In this document: piece after piece, positions 1 through 5,378 of the stretch
Layout of the letters: every line of letters starts with the position of its first letter
How positions within the stretch are numbered: the first letter of the stretch is position 1
From: Acidimicrobiales bacterium
Lineage (GTDB): Bacteria > Actinomycetota > Acidimicrobiia > Acidimicrobiales > RAAP-2
Direction of reading: 5' to 3'
DNA: 6,560 nt
Assembly: GCA_017883125.1 (NCBI GenBank)
Contig: JADGOD010000253.1
Coordinates: forward strand, 1 to 6,560
Made by a program: the position numbers and the translations under genes
The notes under the pieces: generated by a model
What the model saw: the letters and a program-made list of their open reading frames with translations, nothing else
Told to the model about the DNA's origin: nothing
The model's database searches: none

Positions 1-872
1 CTGGATCGAGGCACGATCATCCTCGTCAGCGCCGAGCAGGTCTGGCCCGAGTTCAGGAAGCATGCGAAGATCCCGGCTCCGACGGCCTTGGGGAAATCGG
101 CGTCCTCGAGGATGATGTTGGGTGACTTGCCGCCCAGCTCGAGGTTCACGCGCTTGATGGTCTCGGCGCCAACCTGCATGACGCGCTTGCCCGCACGAGT
201 CGAACCGGTGAAGGAGACGGCGTCGACGTCCGGGTGAGCGGCGATCGCCTCGCCGACGACGGGACCGACGCCCGTGACCAGGTTGAACACGCCAGCGGGC
301 AGCCCGACCTCGTCGATCACCTCGGCGAGGATGAACGCGTTGAGCGGTGCGACCTCACTGGGCTTGAGGACCACGGTGCAGCCGACGGCCAGTGCGGGGG
401 CCACCTTGAGGGAGATCTGGTAGAGCGGATAGTTCCACGGAGTGATGGCACCGACGACCCCGATCGGTTCGCGCACGACCAGCGAGTTGCCGACCTCTTC
501 CTCCCAGGGGAACTCGGCGACGTGTCGGCTGATCTCGGTGAAGGCCGAGACGGGGAGCCCGGCCTGGATGGCGACCGAGAGCCCTCGTGGCATCCCGACC
601 TCGTGGGAGATCAGCTCGCCGATCTCGTCCATGCGCTGCCCGAGGCGCTCGCCGACCTTGGCAAGAAGGGAGCATCGTTCATCGCGGGGCATCGCAGCCC
701 ATCGGGGGAAGGCGGCCCTGGCGGCAGCGACGGCGCGGTCGACGTCGTCTGCGGTCCCTTCGGGAATGGTCGCCATCACCTCTTCGGTCGTCGAGTCGAT
801 GACCTCGAGGACTCCGGATCCCGATGACGGAACCCACTTGCCGTTGATGAAGATGGTGTCGCGCGTGATCAT
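1..872 (-). CDS. Aldehyde dehydrogenase family protein, partial (C-terminus beyond window)
   Basis: This is an NAD(P)+-dependent aldehyde dehydrogenase, a soluble cytoplasmic enzyme that oxidises an aldehyde to a carboxylic acid. The frame is open from the ATG at 872-870 to the window edge, giving 290 residues of a family that usually has about 480-500. Visible landmarks are PWNYP at residues 145-149 (oxyanion Asn147), the cofactor lysine in LKPSE (Lys170), the Rossmann motif FTGST (221-225), the general base in LELGGKSP (Glu245) and the catalytic cysteine in NSGQTC (Cys279). All key residues before the cut are intact. The start is supported by a strong ribosome binding site and by the usual N-terminal FINGKW motif at residues 8-13. 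The gene is divergent from the aldo/keto reductase. The motifs resemble the broad betaine-aldehyde/aliphatic group, but the substrate cannot be read from this part. The family call is firm. Confidence 0.96.
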   Translation of the reverse strand, partial: MITRDTIFINGKWVPSSGSGVLEVIDSTTEEVMATIPEGTADDVDRAVAAARAAFPRWAAMPRDERCSLLAKVGERLGQRMDEIGELISHEVGMPRGLSVAIQAGLPVSAFTEISRHVAEFPWEEEVGNSLVVREPIGVVGAITPWNYPLYQISLKVAPALAVGCTVVLKPSEVAPLNAFILAEVIDEVGLPAGVFNLVTGVGPVVGEAIAAHPDVDAVSFTGSTRAGKRVMQVGAETIKRVNLELGGKSPNIILEDADFPKAVGAGIFACFLNSGQTCSALTRMIVPRS

Positions 873-878
873 GGTGTT

Positions 879-886
879 CCTCCCCT
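879..886 (-). promoter_or_regulatory. Ribosome binding site of the aldehyde dehydrogenase
   Basis: Read on the minus strand, AGGGGAGG lies 6 bases before the ATG at 872-870. It is a near-ideal Shine-Dalgarno match and fixes the start. The neighbouring aldo/keto reductase has no comparable site, so the two divergent genes appear to start translation differently. Confidence 0.8.
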
Positions 887-963
887 GATTTCGACCTCAT
901 CGTGATGGGCCGTGTATAGAACCTACCCACTGAGATCTCCCGTGGCTGCGGGGGCTTCTGCGT

Positions 964-969
964 TACCTT
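964..969 (+). promoter_or_regulatory. Candidate -10 box of a leaderless promoter for the aldo/keto reductase
   Basis: TACCTT fits the actinobacterial -10 pattern TAnnnT. Its last T lies exactly 7 bases before the A of the ATG at 976, so transcription would begin at or next to the start codon. No Shine-Dalgarno sequence is visible upstream of this ATG, as expected for a leaderless mRNA. No clear -35 hexamer is seen. The rest of the 873-975 divergent intergenic region holds an 8-base palindrome, gagatctc (932-939), and an AT-richer patch around 913-925 that could hold the aldehyde dehydrogenase promoter, but neither can be assigned firmly. Confidence 0.45.
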
Positions 970-975
970 GGGCAT

Positions 976-1839
976 ATGGAGACACGGCGACTGGGGCGGA
1001 CCGAGCACTTCTCATCGCTGGCCATCCTCGGCGGCGCTGCCTTCTGGGGGTGCACCGAGGAGGAGGCCGCCCGGGCCTTCGAGGCCTCGCTGGCTGCTGG
1101 TGTCAACCATCTCGACGTGGCTCCGCAGTATGGGAAGGCCGAGGAGCTGCTCGGCCCTCACGTCGGTGCCCACCGCGAGGAGCTCTTCGTCGCATGCAAG
1201 ACACAGCGGCGCAACGCCGAGGGGGTGCGCGCGCAGCTCGAGACGTCACTCGCCCGACTCGAGTGCGACGCCTTCGATCTCTACCAGCTGCACGCGGTGA
1301 CCTCTCTCGAGGATCTCGAGTCTCGTGCCGACGCGCTCGAGGTGATCATGGCTGCCCGCGACGAGGGGCTGTGTCGTTTCATCGGCATCACCGGCCACGA
1401 CATGGGGACGGCGGCCGCTCAGCGCGAGGCGCTCCGCCGCTACGACCTCGACACGGTGATGCTCCCGGTCAATCCGCGGATGCTGGCCGATCCGCAGTAT
1501 CGATCCGATTTCGAGGCACTGGTCGAGGAAGCCGAGAGTCGCGACGTCGGGATCATGGCGATCAAGGCCACCGCTGCCCGTCCGTGGGGGGACACCGAGC
1601 GGTGGGCGACAAGCTGGTACGAGCCTCACCGCCAGGTCGCCGATCTCGAAAGAGGCGTCCGGTTCGCGCTGAGCACGCCAGGGGTCGTGGCGATCCCCAC
1701 GCCGGGGGACCTCAAGGTGCTCATCGAGACCCTTGAGATAGCCAATCGCTTCGAGCCGATGGATTCCGATGAGCGGGAGCGAGCGATTCTCGAGGCTGCG
1801 GGTGAGCCGCTTATCTTCCCCATCGCCGAGCATGCGTGA
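976..1839 (+). CDS. Aldo/keto reductase
   Basis: This 287-residue protein is an NADPH-type aldo/keto reductase, a cytoplasmic TIM-barrel oxidoreductase that interconverts carbonyls and alcohols. The N-terminal METRRLGRTE resembles the opening strand of the family. The catalytic tetrad is complete: Asp47 and Tyr52 in LDVAPQYG, Lys75 in FVACKT and His106 in DLYQLHAV. Downstream come the barrel-strand motif IGITGH (136-141), IMAIKATAARPW (193-204) and GVVAIPTPGD (236-245), which sits where the family binds the cofactor phosphate. The length is slightly under the usual 300-340 because the C-terminal tail is short. No ferredoxin-like cysteine cluster is present, unlike the iron-sulfur branch of the family. 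The ATG at 976 is chosen for its N-terminal fit and the -10 box placed against it. Its stop overlaps the start of the next gene, so the two are probably one transcript. The substrate is unknown. Confidence 0.93.
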   Translation: METRRLGRTEHFSSLAILGGAAFWGCTEEEAARAFEASLAAGVNHLDVAPQYGKAEELLGPHVGAHREELFVACKTQRRNAEGVRAQLETSLARLECDAFDLYQLHAVTSLEDLESRADALEVIMAARDEGLCRFIGITGHDMGTAAAQREALRRYDLDTVMLPVNPRMLADPQYRSDFEALVEEAESRDVGIMAIKATAARPWGDTERWATSWYEPHRQVADLERGVRFALSTPGVVAIPTPGDLKVLIETLEIANRFEPMDSDERERAILEAAGEPLIFPIAEHA

Positions 1840-2242
1840 GCGGCTGGGCGAGCCCCTCTTCGCCTACGGGGCCCTCGTGTTCCCCGGCGTCATCGGCGCC
1901 GTGCTGGGTCGTGAGCCTTGGGTCGCTCCTGCGAACGTCCGGGACTTCGCTGCGATGAGGATCCCCGAGGTGAGCTACCCGGGATTGGTGGCGGCCCCAC
2001 GGAAGGCCGCCCACGGGTCGCTGGTGATGGGCCTGTCGGTCGAGGAGTGGATCGCCCTTGATGAGTACGAAGACGGCTTCTACCGGTGTGTCCCCCTCGA
2101 GGTCGTCCGTTCTGACGGATCGACGACGGTCGCGTGCGGCTACGTGGTCGATGGAGACCTCGTCCCGGGGCTCAAGTGGACCCCGGAGCGGTTCGAGCAG
2201 AACCACCTCTCTGCGTTCATAGAGGAGCTCAGCGAGCAGTAG
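1832..2242 (+). CDS. Gamma-glutamylcyclotransferase-like (AIG2-like) protein
   Basis: This 136-residue protein belongs to the AIG2-like/GGCT fold. Family members release 5-oxoproline from gamma-glutamyl or gamma-glutamylamine compounds, and many bacterial members have no known substrate. The signature loop near the N-terminus reads FAYGAL (10-15), matching the family's YGSL/YGTL substrate-binding loop. LDEYEDGFYRC (76-86) matches the conserved LDxYEG...Y.R segment, in which Glu80 is the expected catalytic acid. The ATG at 1832 is preferred because the family's first strand begins right after it. In-frame extension upstream to 1769 would add residues that only shadow the reductase reading frame. 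There is no Shine-Dalgarno sequence. The start overlaps the reductase stop in ATGCGTGA, so translation is probably coupled to that gene. The family is likely, the exact reaction is not certain. Confidence 0.85.
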   Translation: MRERLGEPLFAYGALVFPGVIGAVLGREPWVAPANVRDFAAMRIPEVSYPGLVAAPRKAAHGSLVMGLSVEEWIALDEYEDGFYRCVPLEVVRSDGSTTVACGYVVDGDLVPGLKWTPERFEQNHLSAFIEELSEQ

Positions 2243-2251
2243 CCGGAGGCC

Positions 2252-3208
2252 TCATTCTTCGGGCGGGGCGACGATGTTCTCCGGGGTGAATCCCTCGAGA
2301 ACGTCGAGCGCCCCTCGGACGGCGAGGCGGCACATCGCCCGTCGGGTGTCGACGGTGGCACTTCCGACGTGGGGGAGCAGCGTGGCACCTGGTGCCGCCA
2401 GCAGGCGAGGGTTGACGGTGGGCTCACCGTCGTAGACGTCGAGGCCAGCGCCCCACAGGCGACCGTTCCCGAGCGCTTCGGCCAGGGCTTCCTCGTCCAC
2501 GACCGGGCCTCGAGCCGTGTTGATCAGCACTGCGGATGGCTTCATGGCGGCGAGCACGTCGACGTCGACGAGGTGGCGGGTCTCGGCGCTCAGCGGCACA
2601 TGGACGCTCAGGATGTCTGATGCTGCGGCGAGCTCGAGAAGTGACGCCGTCCATCCCGGCTCACCGGTGGGTGTCCGGGTGTGGTGGAGCACCGTCATGT
2701 CGAACGCCAGAGCCCTCGTCGCCACCTTTCGGGCAATTCGCCCATAGCCGACGAGCCCGAGCGTCGCCCCGCTCAGGTCGAGACCGAGGTGATCGCTGAG
2801 GCCCCACCCCACCCATCGCCCGGCTCGCAGGTCAGCCTCGGCATCGCTGGCACGCCGACGGGCGGCCAGCATCAGAAGGATGGCCACGTCGGCGGTGGAT
2901 GCGTCGAGGACCCCAGGGGTGTTCACGATCACGACGCCGTGACGGGCTGCCGCTCGGCGATCGATGTTGTCCACCCCCACGGCGACGTTGGCCACCACCT
3001 TGAGGTTGGGTGCCGCAGCGAAGACCGCGTCGTCGATGGTGTCGGAGAGAAGGCACACGATCCCATCGAGCGATGGCGCGAGCTCAAGGAGCTCCGTCCG
3101 GTCGATGGGGGTCGTGGCCTCTCGGGCCACCACGACATGGTTGTGTCCCTCGAGTGGATCGAGCCCACCGTCGACCAGCTGCTGGGTGATGAGAATCCGA
3201 GCCATCAC
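2252..3208 (-). CDS. D-2-hydroxyacid dehydrogenase (glyoxylate/hydroxypyruvate reductase type)
   Basis: This 318-residue protein is a D-isomer-specific 2-hydroxyacid dehydrogenase, a cytoplasmic enzyme that reduces 2-keto acids such as glyoxylate or hydroxypyruvate. The substrate-loop motif NVAVGVDNID is at 74-83. The dinucleotide-binding motif is GYGRIA (154-159), with alanine where the classic third glycine would be. The catalytic set is complete: Arg233 in NTARGPVVDE, Glu262 in DVYDGEP and His280 in LLPHVGSAT. After the second Rossmann strand the sequence is VLHHTRT (173-179), with no acidic residue and with Arg178. In glyoxylate reductases this favours NADPH, so NADPH use is inferred here. 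Length is normal for the family. The start is GTG at 3208 or the adjacent ATG at 3205; GTG is preferred because a -10-like box is correctly spaced for a leaderless start there. The gene converges on the cyclotransferase-like gene with only 9 bases between. Confidence 0.94.
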   Translation of the reverse strand: MMARILITQQLVDGGLDPLEGHNHVVVAREATTPIDRTELLELAPSLDGIVCLLSDTIDDAVFAAAPNLKVVANVAVGVDNIDRRAAARHGVVIVNTPGVLDASTADVAILLMLAARRRASDAEADLRAGRWVGWGLSDHLGLDLSGATLGLVGYGRIARKVATRALAFDMTVLHHTRTPTGEPGWTASLLELAAASDILSVHVPLSAETRHLVDVDVLAAMKPSAVLINTARGPVVDEEALAEALGNGRLWGAGLDVYDGEPTVNPRLLAAPGATLLPHVGSATVDTRRAMCRLAVRGALDVLEGFTPENIVAPPEE

Positions 3209-3214
3209 CGGGTG

Positions 3215-3220
3215 ACCCTA
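3215..3220 (-). promoter_or_regulatory. Candidate -10 box of a leaderless promoter for the hydroxyacid dehydrogenase
   Basis: On the minus strand this reads TAGGGT, fitting TAnnnT. Its last base is 7 bases before the GTG at 3208. No good Shine-Dalgarno site and no clear -35 element are visible. It lies in the 56-base divergent gap shared with the thioesterase remnant. Confidence 0.4.
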
Positions 3221-3250
3221 GGCCCTCACGGCTGCTCGATGGGCTCTCGT

Positions 3251-3256
3251 TACGCT
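3251..3256 (+). promoter_or_regulatory. Candidate -10 box upstream of the thioesterase remnant
   Basis: TACGCT fits TAnnnT and ends 8 bases before the GTG at 3265, which is in frame with the thioesterase homology. This suggests that the intact ancestor began as a leaderless message at or near 3265. No -35 element is recognisable. Confidence 0.35.
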
Positions 3257-3264
3257 CAGCGGTC

Positions 3265-3981
3265 GTGAAGGTCCCCCACGAGTAGACCGTTGCCGAAGGG
3301 ATCGGCGTCACTCAGATCGGAGCAGACCAATTCACCGGTCGGTATCCGAAATGGAGCGGCCATGCTCGAGCCTTCGGAGGGAACGTGCTGGCCCATGCGG
3401 TGTCCGCCCCGCATCCAACCGTCGATCCATCGATGAGCCTCCATTCGTTGCACGGCCACTTCCTCCGCCCGACGACCCCCGGAGAGGAGTGCGCGCTCGA
3501 TGTCGAGCGTGTGTCCGATGGTCGGACGTTCGCCTCACGAGAGATGACGACATCCGTCAACGGCGGAGAGATCTTCCGGATGCTCGCCTCCTTCCAGGTG
3601 CCTGAGCCCGGTGATGAGTACCAGGTGTCGATGGCTGAGGTCCCTGGGCCCACCGACGGGCCGACGCCACGGCGCGAGGGTCCCTTCGACATGGTGGAGC
3701 TCGGTCCCTCCGAGGTCCGGGCCGACGGGACGTACGCCTCGACGAGGCGAGCGTGGATGCGTTGCGTCGCCCCGGTCCTCGACGACCCGTCGCTCCATGC
3801 GGCGACGGCCGCCTATGGGACCGACATGACACGCAGGGCGTTCCGCCCAGGTTCGATGACAGCCGTCGACGGAGCCAGCGTCGCCAGCCTCGACCACTCG
3901 ATCTGGTTCCACCGGCCGTGCGACATCAGCGAAGGTGCCGCCCGGAGCAAGCTTGGTTGGATCGAGGAAGGTAACCGATGA
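3265..3981 (+). pseudogene. Acyl-CoA thioesterase II (TesB-like), apparently degraded at both ends
   Basis: TesB-like enzymes are double-hotdog proteins that hydrolyse acyl-CoA to free fatty acid and CoA. Homology in this frame is clear from about 3307: IGADQF, then RAFGGNVLAHA, then LHSLHGHFLRP, DGRTFASRE, ASFQVPEPGDEY, AAYGTDM and VASLDHSIWFHRP. A GTG at 3265 is in frame, but codon 7 is TAG (3283-3285), and no ATG, GTG or TTG lies between that stop and the GTG at 3385. The C-terminus ends about 20 residues after WFHRP, so the usual last 30-40 residues are missing. In E. coli TesB the catalytic trio is Asp204, Thr228 and Gln278. The Asp of YGTD and the Ser of VASLDHS are present here, but the Gln segment is absent. 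A shorter product of 198 residues could start at the GTG at 3385, which has GGAGG 4 bases upstream, but it would lack the first hotdog strand. A recently decayed gene is the preferred reading; sequencing error at the TAG is possible but would not explain the missing tail. Confidence 0.7.
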
Positions 3982-3996
3982 GTAATCTCCCCGCGC

Positions 3997-4005
3997 TGCT
4001 ACCGT
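3997..4005 (+). promoter_or_regulatory. Candidate extended -10 promoter of the transporter operon
   Basis: TGCTACCGT fits the extended -10 form TGnTAnnnT in the 70-base gap between the thioesterase remnant and the binding-protein gene. A transcript starting near 4012 would have a leader of about 40 bases carrying the ribosome binding site at 4041-4048. No -35 match is evident, which an extended -10 can tolerate. Confidence 0.4.
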
Positions 4006-4040
4006 CGTGGTGGCGGTCTCTTGGGTCGCTGTTCTGATCT

Positions 4041-4048
4041 GAGGGGAG
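4041..4048 (+). promoter_or_regulatory. Ribosome binding site of the substrate-binding protein
   Basis: GAGGGGAG lies 3 bases before the GTG at 4052, a strong but closely spaced Shine-Dalgarno match. It supports GTG at 4052 as the start, which places a complete lipoprotein signal peptide at the N-terminus. Confidence 0.75.
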
Positions 4049-4051
4049 ACT

Positions 4052-5362
4052 GTGGCTCTGAACCGCCGGGTCATCGTGGGGTTTCTGGGGGCGTGCCTGG
4101 TCGGGGCTTCTCTTACCGCGTGCGCGAACGCTCCCGACGCGGCGACGATCTCGGGGTCGGCAGCTCCTGGCGTGACCAAGACCGAGGTCGATGTCGGCGC
4201 GCTCGTCACTCAGTCGGGTCCGTTCGCCGCTGACTTCGGCGCCATCGTCCCGGGGGTCAAGGCGTACTTCTCATGGGTGAACTCCAGGGGAGGGGTCTGG
4301 GGCCGGAAGGTGGTGCTCGCCCACAACGCCGATGATGGTGGGATCCCGTCGAACAACGCGACGCAGGCCAGGACCCTGGTCCAACAGGATCATGTCTTCG
4401 CCATCGTCGGTGCGGCGACCGCCTTCTTCACGGCGTCGAAGTACCTGGCCCAGACCGGGACGCCGACCTTCGGCTACGCCGTTCAAGACGACTGGTCGGG
4501 GCCGAACAACCTCTTCGCTGCCTATGGCTCGGCCATCGACTTCTCGACCGTGGGACCGTTCTTCGCCTTCGCCGCCCAGCGAGCCAAGGCGACCTCAGTC
4601 GGTCTCATGGCGTACAACGTCCCCCAGTCATCTCGATCCTGCCAAGAGGCCAACACCGCCCTCCAACGAGTGGGGGTCAAGGTTGGGTATGCCGATCTCT
4701 CGGTCCCGTTCGGTGGGGACATGAGCTCGGACATCCTGCGCATGAAGGAGGCTCACGTCGACTACGTGATCGATTGCCTTGACGTCAACGGAAACATCCA
4801 GGTGGCCAGGACGCTCCACCAGAACGGGATGACGAACGTTGCGCAGTTCTGGCTCGACGGCTACGACACCAGCACGCTGAGCCTCTATGGACCGCTGATG
4901 ACGAACACCTACTTCCTCGTCCAGCACGTGCCGTTCGAAGCAGCTGCGCAGTTCCCCGGTGCGTTCCCTGGGCTCGAGCGCTACTTGGAGGAGATGAAGC
5001 GCTATGCACCGTCCCAGGCCACCAGCGAGGTGGCGATGGACGGGTGGCTGAATGCTGCGCTCTTCGTCGAGGGTCTTCGGATCGCCGGCCCTCATCCCAC
5101 CCAGGCGGCGGTCGTCAAGGCCATCAACCAGATCACCTCGTTCACCGGTGATGGCCTCACCGTTCCCATCAACTGGCAGGTGGCCCACACGAAGGTGACG
5201 CCTCCGTCGTGCACGGCGTTCTCGAAGACCGTCACCGGCCCGACGGGGAGCCAGATCTTCAAGGTCGCCTACAACAAGGGCAAGCAGGTCTGGGTGTGCT
5301 TCCCCGTGAAGGGGCCGATCAACACGACCAAGCCCGTGCCGCCCCCAGCGGGGTCACCATGA
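4052..5362 (+). CDS. Branched-chain amino acid/amide-type ABC transporter substrate-binding lipoprotein
   Basis: This 436-residue protein is an extracytoplasmic type-1 periplasmic-binding-fold protein of the hydrophobic amino acid uptake (LivK-like) family. It would capture a small solute and deliver it to the permease encoded next. Starting at GTG 4052, residues 1-24 form a lipoprotein signal: NRR, a hydrophobic stretch (7-20), then the lipobox LTAC with Cys24 as the lipidated residue. The mature part opens with a Gly/Ala/Ser linker and then EVDVGALVTQSGPFAADFG (45-63), the family's ligand-contact strand. It continues with GVKAYFSWVNSRGGVWGRKV (68-87), the characteristic helix and turn, and VFAIVGAATAFFTAS (115-129). 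Four further cysteines (197, 242, 387, 416) could form two disulfides outside the membrane. The C-terminal tail is proline-rich. The ligand cannot be told from sequence; amino acids, amides or other small organics are all possible. The permease follows after 16 bases. Confidence 0.93.
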   Translation: MALNRRVIVGFLGACLVGASLTACANAPDAATISGSAAPGVTKTEVDVGALVTQSGPFAADFGAIVPGVKAYFSWVNSRGGVWGRKVVLAHNADDGGIPSNNATQARTLVQQDHVFAIVGAATAFFTASKYLAQTGTPTFGYAVQDDWSGPNNLFAAYGSAIDFSTVGPFFAFAAQRAKATSVGLMAYNVPQSSRSCQEANTALQRVGVKVGYADLSVPFGGDMSSDILRMKEAHVDYVIDCLDVNGNIQVARTLHQNGMTNVAQFWLDGYDTSTLSLYGPLMTNTYFLVQHVPFEAAAQFPGAFPGLERYLEEMKRYAPSQATSEVAMDGWLNAALFVEGLRIAGPHPTQAAVVKAINQITSFTGDGLTVPINWQVAHTKVTPPSCTAFSKTVTGPTGSQIFKVAYNKGKQVWVCFPVKGPINTTKPVPPPAGSP

Positions 5363-5365
5363 GCA

Positions 5366-5374
5366 GGGGGGGAG
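5366..5374 (+). promoter_or_regulatory. Ribosome binding site of the permease, within a run of seven G
   Basis: A seven-G run (5366-5372) followed by AG lies 4 bases before the ATG at 5379 and can pair with the 16S rRNA tail in several registers. It fixes the permease start within the 16-base gap after the binding-protein stop. Confidence 0.65.
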
Positions 5375-5378
5375 CGCG

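Noticed and set aside
234..827. A 197-residue plus-strand open frame opposite the aldehyde dehydrogenase
   Set aside because: It is Asp/Gly/Arg-rich and antisense to a gene with all expected active-site motifs.
932..939. The palindrome gagatctc as an operator
   Set aside because: Eight bases with no flanking dyad or second copy is too little evidence for a regulator site.
912..1736. A 274-residue plus-strand open frame over the aldo/keto reductase
   Set aside because: It is Arg/Gly/Pro-rich with no family motifs, while the alternative frame carries the full catalytic tetrad of a known enzyme.
2243..2275. A possible bidirectional terminator between the convergent genes
   Set aside because: The gap is only 9 bases, with just a short GGCC-type self-match, no stem-loop of useful length and no T run.
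3256..3459. A 67-residue minus-strand frame between the dehydrogenase and the thioesterase
   Set aside because: It overlaps antisense the conserved N-terminal thioesterase homology and has no recognisable domain or ribosome binding site.
3535..4209. A 224-residue open frame on the minus strand across the thioesterase remnant and the start of the binding-protein gene
   Set aside because: It has low-complexity Arg/Thr/Ala-rich composition and no recognisable domain, and lies antisense to two sequences with clear homology. It is a high-GC shadow frame.
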